DNA of 12,604 nt from an uncultured Bacteroidaceae bacterium (lineage in GTDB: Bacteria > Bacteroidota > Bacteroidia > Bacteroidales > Bacteroidaceae), in assembly GCA_934394435.1 (NCBI GenBank), contig CAKRRN010000049.1:1-12604 (forward strand), in the 5' to 3' direction. Numbering within the stretch: the stretch's first letter is position 1; each line of letters starts with the position of its first letter. A program made the translations under genes and the position numbers. The notes beneath the pieces were generated by a model. That model saw nothing but the letters and a program-made list of their open reading frames with translations, had not been told where the DNA came from and did no database searches. Positions 7,016-12,604 of this stretch are shown in pieces.

Positions 7016-7731
7016 ATGCCTCCCAGCACCAGGCTTGCCCCTGGTGCCCTCCCCGAAACTCAAAGCGCAGCATCCGCAAAGAGTTCACACACAGGGGTGT
7101 CCACCCGAAGTGTCTCCTCTTCCAATCCAAGTCCATCTGGCCTCCGACACTGGTATGCCCTGCGTGCCACTTACGGACGCGAGAGCCGTGCAAACGTCTA
7201 TCTCTGCAGCCGTGGCATCCCCACTTATTGCCCCACCATCAGGAGAGTAAAAGAGATTAACGGCAAGAGAGTCACCGTAACGGAGGCCCGTATCCTCAAC
7301 GTCTTCTTTGCCTATGGCACAGAGGACGAGCTTTGCGAGTATGTATTCCGAAATGTACATTTTCACTATCTCCGTTTCTACTACCAATACACTCACACAT
7401 CCCATGGTACGGAGAAGACTCCCATGATTATTCCCGACCACGAGATGGAGAGCCTGCGCATCATCTGCTCGTCCAACAACGAGAACATCCTGCTATCAAC
7501 ATCATTGATTCCGAAGTTCAAACAGGACAGATCGTGCATGTCACCGATGGTTCTTTCAAAGGTGTGACAGGCAGGGTGGCTAGATACCAGGGACAGCAGC
7601 GAGTAGCCGTCACCGTGTCTGATTTCGTGACCGCATGCACCACATATGTGCCAAGTGCCTTTCTAAGGGAGAAAAATGTAATTTCCACCAAAAATCAGCA
7701 AACCGACAAAAAAAAAGAAAGAACAAGATGA
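7016..7731 (+). pseudogene. UpxY-family NusG-like transcription antiterminator, frameshifted
   Basis: The NGN half is clear in one frame: RHWYALRATYGRE (about 44-56 from this start), a YLCSRGIPTYCPT segment, NGKRVTVTEARILNVFFAYG, YLRFYYQYTH and PDHEMESLRIIC. The family's IPKF step follows, then the frame runs to a stop at 7565-7567. The KOW half continues in the frame one base away: TGQIVHVTDGSFKGV, GRVARYQGQQRVAV and TYVPSAFL, ending at TGA 7729-7731. Restoring one base, for example one more A in the AAA at 7520-7522, joins the halves into an ordinary UpxY-type protein with a somewhat long N-terminus. As written, it makes an NGN-only product of about 183 aa. In Bacteroides such proteins prevent early termination in capsule operons; here the operon encodes secreted proteins. 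The TGA overlaps the next gene's ATG. A sequencing error is possible. Confidence 0.85.
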
Positions 7732-8126
7732 AAATTACCAAGAGAACTGTGTTACTTTCCATCATCCTGCTAAGTAGCGCATTGACATCATGCTACGAAG
7801 AATACAATTCCAGCGTTACTGGGCAAGCGACAGCAACGCCATCCACAGCAAGTAACGGTGACACCATCACCTTGTCCATTGGTGGTTTCATAAGTAGCTC
7901 AGGAGAAGCCACAATCGGGCACAAGAAATACTACCCTATAATCCATTATCTCATCGATGGAAAGGAGGTTGCCACATCAAGAGAGAAGAGTTGTCCCTTC
8001 AACGCCACATACATAGTCAAAGACCTCTCCGATGGTGAGCACATTATCACTGTTGAAGTTTCTGGGTCTCGCAAGAACGCCAACTTCGAGAACAAAGTAG
8101 GATATTCAACTCTGAACGTAAAGTAA
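7728..8126 (+). CDS. Small secreted lipoprotein with Ig-like character
   Basis: The product is 132 aa. It starts MKITKRTVLLSIILLSSALTSC, a basic n-region, a hydrophobic core and a perfect lipobox L-T-S-C with the lipidated Cys at 22. The mature part is predicted beta-rich, with NGDTITLSIGGF (about 47-58), YPIIHYLIDGKEVATSREKS (about 68-87), NATYIVKDLSDGEHIITVEV (about 91-110) and a terminal STLNVK strand. The alternation and the DGEHIITVEV strand look like an Ig-like sandwich. I do not recognise a named family. The ATG overlaps the upstream stop codon (ATGA), which points to translational coupling with the upxY-like gene. The longer open frame from 7635 is rejected because it would bury the signal peptide. 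Its position in an operon with a C10 protease makes an inhibitor or partner role worth testing. Confidence 0.8.
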   Translation: MKITKRTVLLSIILLSSALTSCYEEYNSSVTGQATATPSTASNGDTITLSIGGFISSSGEATIGHKKYYPIIHYLIDGKEVATSREKSCPFNATYIVKDLSDGEHIITVEVSGSRKNANFENKVGYSTLNVK

Positions 8127-8166
8127 ATTTATGACAAGACCATATTTGTAAATAAAATCAAAAATC

Positions 8167-8421
8167 ATGCGTACAAAAGGATTATTATTTCTGTTCCTCT
8201 TTATAACATCAAATTTAGAGGCTGGTAATTATACTGTTAAAGTTGGACAAGAACAAATTATATACTGCACGGCGAATGCTCCTGCAGGCTATATTACACA
8301 CGCATTCTTTTCTCTGACAGACCCTAATGATGCAGAATTTGTAACACTCCAGTCTCATTCTGATGAACTATACGCAGACATCATAGGACTTAAAGCAAAA
8401 CCATCTTTTTTTGTACTATGA
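8167..8421 (+). CDS. Small secreted protein, apparently cut short at a T7 tract
   Basis: The 84-aa reading frame begins MRTKGLLFLFLFITSNLEA, a plausible type I signal peptide. An Ig-like or beta-rich segment follows, with NYTVKVGQEQIIYC, APAGYITHAFFSLTDPNDAE and LYADIIGLKAKPS. It ends with FFVL directly after seven Ts at 8406-8412. Removing one T would continue as PSFLYYDIELRN and QRWLNWWNLQAF, which has plausible beta-strand character, so the gene is probably truncated by a homopolymer slip or error. There is no lipobox. The start is preceded by an A-rich stretch without Shine-Dalgarno, 40 bp after the lipoprotein gene. The function is not known, and it belongs to the same operon as the C10 protease. 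Confidence 0.6.
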   Translation: MRTKGLLFLFLFITSNLEAGNYTVKVGQEQIIYCTANAPAGYITHAFFSLTDPNDAEFVTLQSHSDELYADIIGLKAKPSFFVL

Positions 8422-8495
8422 TATAGAACTTAGAAACAATCAACGATGGCTGAATTGGTGGAACCTACAAGCATTCAATCGAAGTGAAATAAGAA

Positions 8496-9665
8496 ATGAA
8501 GAAATCAAGGAATGTAATTGGGATTGTTTTCTCCTGTCTGTTTGTTCTCGTAGCAATGTCCTGCGGGGATGATAATGCACTTGGGGGAGAAAGTATAGTG
8601 TTGGACACCAATACCCCAAACACACAAGTGTTGCAAGCTAATCAGACAAATGCAAGAATAGTGTTCAAGGCAAAGGACAAATGGACGGTTAGTGTGTTGT
8701 TCGACTCAAACTCTAATACTGTTGGCGATGCTGGCTGGTTGAGAATGAATGCGTATTGGGGTGATGCTGGGACAAATGTCTTGATGCTTTCTGCTGATGA
8801 AAATCTGACGTGTAAAGAACGTGAGGCTCGTATTCTAATTACTTGTGGGAAAACTCTGCTAACTATAAAGGTGTGCCAAAAAGCAGGGAATTCTGAGGAG
8901 GCTGACAGCGTTTTTATTAGAGAGCATCAAATTCGGAAAATAACAGGTTGGGAACAGGGAACAGAGTTCTTCTGTGAGTTTTCGTATGATTCTTTGAATA
9001 GGTTAAGCAAAATGTATGAATGTGTCTTTCATGTTGAGTCAAAAGAAGTGTCATCAGAAATAACATGGCATTGGAATTATGGGAAGGATAAGGTTAGCGT
9101 TAATATGCAAAGTCGTGAGTATGCTAATTGTAATTTTATAGGTTCTAGCAATATAGTTGGTTCTGCAAATCTCAACGGGAATGGATATGTTGCCCATTAT
9201 GAAGGTTCGGGCGACAATGGTGACTGGTCAAATTGCTCTGTGTCCTATGAGAATGAACGAGTGTCAAGGATCGTGGGGGAACAGTATAGTCTTTCGTGGA
9301 TTTTGGCCTATTCTGTATCAGAAACTTGGAATTGGTATAATGGCAATCTAACAGGAATGCATACAAGTGAGGGTGATTTACGAGTGGAATATACTGATAT
9401 AAGAAATAATAATAGTATAGATTTGCCTATGCTTGTATCTCCGCTTTCGTTTATAGGCTTGGCAGTAGGTTCTGTATTCTATCGTCCATTTTTTATTGCG
9501 GGACTTATGGGGCATCGCTCTTTGTATATGCCCAAAAGGTATTCCAGAACATATGGCGCTGCGGACATAATCTATGAACAGAAGCCGGATGGAAGAGTCT
9601 CAAAGGTATCTGTTGCTTCTCATGGAGATATTTTGAACTACTACACTATAACATATGAAGATTAA
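8496..9665 (+). CDS. Surface lipoprotein with BACON-like and DUF4595-like domains
   Basis: The product is 389 aa. The signal is MKKSRNVIGIVFSCLFVLVAMSC with Cys 23. The -3 residue is Ala rather than Leu, so the lipobox is imperfect. The next residues, GDD, are acidic, as in Bacteroidetes lipoproteins exported to the cell surface. Residues about 45-128 look like a BACON domain: FKAKDKWTVSV, then GWLRMN, and the closing CKEREARILITCGKTLLTIKVCQKA stretch. Residues about 145-389 resemble the DUF4595 type of Prevotella/Bacteroides lipoprotein, with FSYDSLNRLSKM near the beginning, the NSIDLPML block, and PDGRVSKVSV with a YYTITYED end. The role of this family is not established. The gene's end overlaps the longest possible frame of the following C10 protease by 11 bases, so co-transcription is very likely. 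Confidence 0.8.
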   Translation: MKKSRNVIGIVFSCLFVLVAMSCGDDNALGGESIVLDTNTPNTQVLQANQTNARIVFKAKDKWTVSVLFDSNSNTVGDAGWLRMNAYWGDAGTNVLMLSADENLTCKEREARILITCGKTLLTIKVCQKAGNSEEADSVFIREHQIRKITGWEQGTEFFCEFSYDSLNRLSKMYECVFHVESKEVSSEITWHWNYGKDKVSVNMQSREYANCNFIGSSNIVGSANLNGNGYVAHYEGSGDNGDWSNCSVSYENERVSRIVGEQYSLSWILAYSVSETWNWYNGNLTGMHTSEGDLRVEYTDIRNNNSIDLPMLVSPLSFIGLAVGSVFYRPFFIAGLMGHRSLYMPKRYSRTYGAADIIYEQKPDGRVSKVSVASHGDILNYYTITYED

Positions 9666-9717
9666 GACTAATGTAGAACAATGCGCATTCCCTAATGTAA
9701 GATTAAAATATATAAAG

Positions 9718-12243
9718 ATGAGAATGTTTTTTCGTTTTTTGAGTGCATACGCCAATATGGCGTATCCTTCCCAAGGAGACCAGAGTGGTTGGCTGAGATG
9801 TTGTTTTGTCATGTTAGTCTTGTTCGTGGGGCAAACAGAACTTCGGGCTAAGAAGGTTGATGTGGAACAAGCGTGTATGCAGGCTTATGCCTTTTGGAAT
9901 AAGTGCATGCCGCAAAAGGGAAAGGCGAGATGCAGGAGAGTAACAACAGGCATGTCACCGAACAGAGAGGCTTATTATGTATTCAACAATGACGAGGGCG
10001 GTTTCGTTATCATTGCCGGGGACGATACCGTGCGTCCTGTGCTTGGCTATACTTTCACGGGTACATTCAAAATGGATAGTATTCCTGATGGACTAAGGGA
10101 TTTGCTTGCCAGTTATGAAAGGCAGATAAACACTGTAGATGATGGACTTGATGCGTATGATGCGTATGGCTCTACCGCGTTCTCTTTTACAGGGGAACGC
10201 CTGTTAAATACGGCCAAATGGAATCAAGGGAATCCTTATAATAAGTACACTCCATATAATTATTGGACAGGTTGCGTTGCTACTGCTATGGCTATCATCA
10301 TGAGGCATCATGAATGGCCTGAGAGAGGGGACAGTGAACACTCGTATATATGGCAAGGGAAAAAGTTGTCAGCAGATTTTAATCATGTTTATAACTGGTC
10401 GTCAATGCCAAAGAGATATTTTACGTTTAATACAGAAAAATTTGATAGCGTTGCGCATTTGATGTTAGAACTGGGAGTGGCGGTTGAAATGAATTATGCG
10501 GAAGATGGGAGTGCTGCTTCAATTTCCGATGCTGTTTCTTCTATGCAGCGCTATTTTCGCTATTCACGATATGCGGAAATTGTAAGATGTGACAATTATG
10601 GGGATGAGGAATGGAAAGAGAAAATACGTGGTGAGATAGATGCTAATCGACCTGTGCTTTATAGTGCGGCAGATGAATTTCGTGACAGTGGTCATGCTTT
10701 TGTTATTGATGGTTATAAAGATGCCATGTTTGCCGTGAACTGGGGATGGGGAGGATCTTATGATGGATTCTATGCTATAGGCAGTCTCAATCCAGGAAAT
10801 GCAGCATATAATGAGAGGCAATGGGCGGTTATGAACTTGAAGCCATCGGATGGGCAGGAGAAGATTGCTTCGTTGTGTATGAAGAAGCAAAAAGACACTT
10901 TCTGTGGTATGAACATGTCTGTTTCTGATGTTAGAGCTGGAATTGGTTTTAATGTTTGGTTAGGAAGGTTGACATCTAGCCCTGTGGCAGACGCATTTAG
11001 CGGGGATGTGGCCGTTGCACTTATTGGACAAAATGGAGATATTAAGGATGTCATTGGAAGTTATCATCTGAAAAACTTCAAGACAGGACATTATTATAGC
11101 AGTTTTATGCTGAACTGCGTGAGTAATGTGGATGCAGTTGATGGGGACAGTCTTGCAGTCATGGCTTTGGAGGATGGTGTTCCATCTTATGTGGAAGTGT
11201 TGGATGAGGAATGGCATACAGTCCGCTTGTCTGCTACAGGATTTGTGCCTAAGACTTTTGAGATAGAGAAGGATTTGGGGGAGGGGGCAACTTTTGTTGA
11301 AGCGTCCTCGTATTACAATAACAAAAGAAACTTTTATAATGGTAAACCTTTGCTGGGAACAACTTATTATTTCAATATAAAGATAGACAAGTCAATTACC
11401 AAGTCATTTGTAGAACTGGATGGGGAACCTGTAAATAAGACATGCCCTAATGGTAATGCCGCATATTATGCTGTTGCGACAGCATATAAGCCTCTTTACA
11501 AGATAAAAGTGAGAACATTCAGAGAATATACAGGAAAGACTTTGAGCGTGGATGTTTTAACTCCAGGAGGACTGGAACGACAATTGCGTGCTTTGAATAT
11601 GGACTATTATGTATATAACAGTATCAAATTGAGCGGAAAAGTCGATGTCCGTGATTTTTACGCATTGAATAAGTTCCCTTTTTGCCAAATTGACATGAGG
11701 GATTGTGAGGTGGTCGCTTATGGAAGTTTCTTGTCCAACACTATTCCCGAATACGCATTTTTAGGAAATTGCCATTTAGATCACTTTGTGATGCCTAAGA
11801 GAACGGAAAGAATAGAAAAGGAGGCTTTTCGGGAAAGTGGAATTGTGGAAATTACGATACCAGAGAGTGTAGCGAAATTTGAGGACAATGCGTTTTGCTG
11901 TTGTTGGAAATTGGCGGATGTTACCTTGTGTCATTGCGTACCTCCAACGAAGGAAATCAATTGGAGTGTTTTTGCAGGAAAGGAGGAAGAGCTTTACAGA
12001 ACACTTCATGTTCCTGCTGGTTGTAAGAGAAAGTATGAAGAAGATCCATATGCTGGCGATTTACTGGGAACTTTTGACGCAATTGAAGAAGATGCTCTTA
12101 CAGGTATCCATGAGACGGTTTCTGTACCAGGGGATATCGGTGTCACCTATGAACTATCAGGGATGCGAGTTGCTAATGGAGCAAAGCATTGCGGAATTAT
12201 CATTCGCGGAAGAAGAAAGTTTTTGAACGGCATTGGACGGTAG
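9718..12243 (+). CDS. Secreted C10-family cysteine protease (streptopain/interpain-like) with BspA-type LRRs
   Basis: The open frame begins at 9655 (862 codons; numbering follows it). I start at Met22 because the hydrophobic signal core lies at 49-59 and a 65-residue signal is unlikely; Met35 (9757) is also possible. A Spi-type inhibitory propeptide follows (about 68-170; EAYYVFNNDEGGFVIIAGDD). The catalytic domain has WNQGNPYN (Q191, oxyanion), nucleophile Cys207 in TGCVATAMAIIMRHHEWP, His347 in SGHAFVIDGY and the NWGWGG block (362-367). All key residues are intact. The middle is beta-rich. Residues about 690-815 resemble BspA-like LRRs ending LHVPAGCKRKY. The tail YELSGMRV...CGIIIRGRRK resembles the short C-terminal motif of Prevotella secreted proteins, possibly a type IX secretion signal. 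The known family is secreted as a self-inhibited zymogen. Substrates are unknown. Confidence 0.93.
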   Translation: MRMFFRFLSAYANMAYPSQGDQSGWLRCCFVMLVLFVGQTELRAKKVDVEQACMQAYAFWNKCMPQKGKARCRRVTTGMSPNREAYYVFNNDEGGFVIIAGDDTVRPVLGYTFTGTFKMDSIPDGLRDLLASYERQINTVDDGLDAYDAYGSTAFSFTGERLLNTAKWNQGNPYNKYTPYNYWTGCVATAMAIIMRHHEWPERGDSEHSYIWQGKKLSADFNHVYNWSSMPKRYFTFNTEKFDSVAHLMLELGVAVEMNYAEDGSAASISDAVSSMQRYFRYSRYAEIVRCDNYGDEEWKEKIRGEIDANRPVLYSAADEFRDSGHAFVIDGYKDAMFAVNWGWGGSYDGFYAIGSLNPGNAAYNERQWAVMNLKPSDGQEKIASLCMKKQKDTFCGMNMSVSDVRAGIGFNVWLGRLTSSPVADAFSGDVAVALIGQNGDIKDVIGSYHLKNFKTGHYYSSFMLNCVSNVDAVDGDSLAVMALEDGVPSYVEVLDEEWHTVRLSATGFVPKTFEIEKDLGEGATFVEASSYYNNKRNFYNGKPLLGTTYYFNIKIDKSITKSFVELDGEPVNKTCPNGNAAYYAVATAYKPLYKIKVRTFREYTGKTLSVDVLTPGGLERQLRALNMDYYVYNSIKLSGKVDVRDFYALNKFPFCQIDMRDCEVVAYGSFLSNTIPEYAFLGNCHLDHFVMPKRTERIEKEAFRESGIVEITIPESVAKFEDNAFCCCWKLADVTLCHCVPPTKEINWSVFAGKEEELYRTLHVPAGCKRKYEEDPYAGDLLGTFDAIEEDALTGIHETVSVPGDIGVTYELSGMRVANGAKHCGIIIRGRRKFLNGIGR
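9747..9765 (+). repeat. Short inverted repeat around a candidate start codon
   Basis: ATACGCCA (9747-9754) and TGGCGTAT (9758-9765) are exact reverse complements with a 3-base spacer. The ATG at 9757-9759, one candidate start of the protease, begins at the last base of the spacer and runs into the right arm. As RNA this would hide that start codon, which favours an upstream start or implies structure-dependent initiation. Confidence 0.4.
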
Positions 12244-12298
12244 GTAACGTTGTGTGAGGTATAAGGACAAGTCGAGAATTTGCGTTCTTGACATTCCG

Positions 12299-12337
12299 AA
12301 TTCCCCTGCTGGCTTTTCATGACCTAACAGGGGAATT
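12299..12337 (+). terminator. Intrinsic terminator of the protease operon
   Basis: AATTCCCCTG (12299-12308) pairs perfectly with CAGGGGAATT (12328-12337), with a 19-base loop. TTG and a T-rich stretch follow. Outer bases TGACA (12289-12293) and TGTCA (12339-12343) can extend the stem after a small internal loop. It lies 56 bp after the protease stop. Confidence 0.8.
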
Positions 12338-12389
12338 TTGTCATTCACATTCTTTCTAAAAAGTGAAGAAGAGGCGTTGTGACTGTTGT

Positions 12390-12409
12390 TAAATAGTCGT
12401 CCCTTAAAA
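12390..12409 (+). repeat. 20-bp direct repeat, copy 1
   Basis: The sequence taaatagtcgtcccttaaaa recurs exactly at 12525-12544, 135 bases further on. Flanking bases differ at once on both sides (t/g on the left, t/a on the right). This copy has no promoter-like element before it. Confidence 0.85.
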
Positions 12410-12453
12410 TCAGCAATATTATTTAATAATCAATATATTAGTGGTAATATAGC

Positions 12454-12484
12454 TTGTTAAAATCTGCAAGTTTTCGTATCTTTA
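12454..12484 (+). promoter_or_regulatory. Candidate Bacteroidetes promoter at right edge
   Basis: TTG at 12454-12456 is followed after 20 bases by TATCTTTA (12477-12484), one mismatch from TAnnTTTG. Start of transcription would fall near 12490, about 110 bases before a strong terminator. Confidence 0.45.
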
Positions 12485-12507
12485 CATACAGAAACCTTGC
12501 AGATTTT
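12459..12507 (+). repeat. 12-bp inverted repeat framing the -7 element
   Basis: AAAATCTGCAAG (12459-12470) and CTTGCAGATTTT (12496-12507) are perfect reverse complements separated by 25 bases. The promoter's -7 box lies in the spacer, so the dyad could be a repressor or activator site. The right arm would be the first bases of the transcript. Confidence 0.6.
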
Positions 12508-12524
12508 TATGATAAAAACGACAG

Positions 12525-12544
12525 TAAATAGTCGTCCCTTAAAA
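12525..12544 (+). repeat. 20-bp direct repeat, copy 2
   Basis: This is an exact second copy of the repeat at 12390-12409. It lies inside the candidate small transcription unit, just before its terminator. Confidence 0.85.
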
Positions 12545-12550
12545 ACTCCC

Positions 12551-12600
12551 ATTCAACGAGATATTGTAAAAATGCAGCATCTCGTTGAATTCTTTTTTTA
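12551..12600 (+). terminator. Strong intrinsic terminator at right edge
   Basis: ATTCAACGAGAT (12551-12562) pairs perfectly with ATCTCGTTGAAT (12579-12590) around a 16-base loop and is followed by TCTTTTTTT. This is the clearest Rho-independent signal in the window, for rightward transcription. Confidence 0.8.
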
Positions 12601-12604
12601 ACCA

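Larger units (their letters stand above)
12490..12600 (+). other. Candidate small transcription unit (sRNA or 30-codon ORF)
   Basis: A promoter-like element at 12454-12484 and a terminator ending near 12600 bracket about 110 bases. These contain the second copy of the 20-bp repeat. An ATG at 12509 opens a 30-codon frame to TAA at 12601 (begins MIKTTVNSRPLKTPIQRD), but its last third lies in the terminator stem and poly-T, so coding is doubtful. I recognise no RNA or peptide family. Confidence 0.3.

Noticed and set aside
7511..7531. Programmed -1 ribosomal frameshift joining the NGN and KOW halves
   Set aside because: The local bases TTC AAA CAG do not form a canonical X XXY YYZ slippery heptamer and I see no strong downstream stem, so a one-base indel is the simpler reading.
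7635..7727. Upstream extension of the 132-aa lipoprotein
   Set aside because: It would place 31 residues before a textbook lipoprotein signal peptide and overlaps the KOW-coding frame.
8440..8500. tRNA-like stretch (ggctgaattggtggaa)
   Set aside because: It resembles a D-arm, but no acceptor stem, anticodon arm or T-arm can be paired around it.
12390..12544. CRISPR array
   Set aside because: There are only two 20-bp copies, 135 bases apart, with promoter and hairpin elements between them rather than spacers of regular length.

Overview
The window looks like a chromosomal segment of a Prevotella-type member of the Bacteroidales. The grounds are Bacteroidetes -7 promoter elements (TAnnTTTG), mostly AT-rich start regions with little Shine-Dalgarno sequence, a NusG paralogue of the UpxY type, a BACON-type lipoprotein, and a C10 (streptopain/interpain-like) cysteine protease with BspA-like leucine-rich repeats. 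The genus is an inference; nothing in the window fixes the species.

Left part (1-6211), all minus strand. In transcription order: a Gfo/Idh/MocA-family NAD(P)-dependent oxidoreductase (5234-6211), the disaggregase ClpB (2516-5074), a MATE-family multidrug/sodium antiporter (1087-2427), and the tRNA t6A37 methyltransferase TrmO (307-1011). ClpB and the oxidoreductase are separated by 159 bp that hold a perfect 9-bp inverted repeat. MATE and trmO seem to form a two-gene unit. Its promoter (TTTG, 20 bp, TAACTTTG) overlaps the 3' end of clpB, and a strong hairpin sits at the start of the mRNA. Past trmO, at the left edge, is a dense array of hairpins built on a GGTACTG/CAGTACC core.

Middle (6212-7731). 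A divergent intergenic region carries one -7 element in each direction. The rightward one opens a leader of about 550 nt with a nested-stem structure. It leads into a UpxY-like NusG paralogue whose NGN and KOW halves lie in different frames, so a one-base deletion or sequence error breaks the gene near 7520. Its last codon overlaps the start codon of the next gene.

Right part (7728-12243), all plus strand and probably one operon: a 132-aa Ig-like lipoprotein, an 84-aa secreted protein that ends abruptly at a T7 tract, a BACON plus DUF4595-like surface lipoprotein, and an 862-codon reading frame for a secreted C10 protease (propeptide, Cys/His catalytic pair, C-terminal LRRs and a short GIII...GRRK-type tail). 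The arrangement suggests a secreted protease system headed by its own processive antiterminator. The small secreted proteins are candidates for protease inhibitors or partners, which is inference. The protease gene ends at a 10-bp-stem terminator.

Right edge (12390-12604). Two exact 20-bp direct repeats, a promoter with dyad symmetry around its -7 box, and a terminator about 110 nt downstream outline a tiny transcription unit: a candidate small RNA, or less likely a 30-codon ORF. It has no recognisable product.
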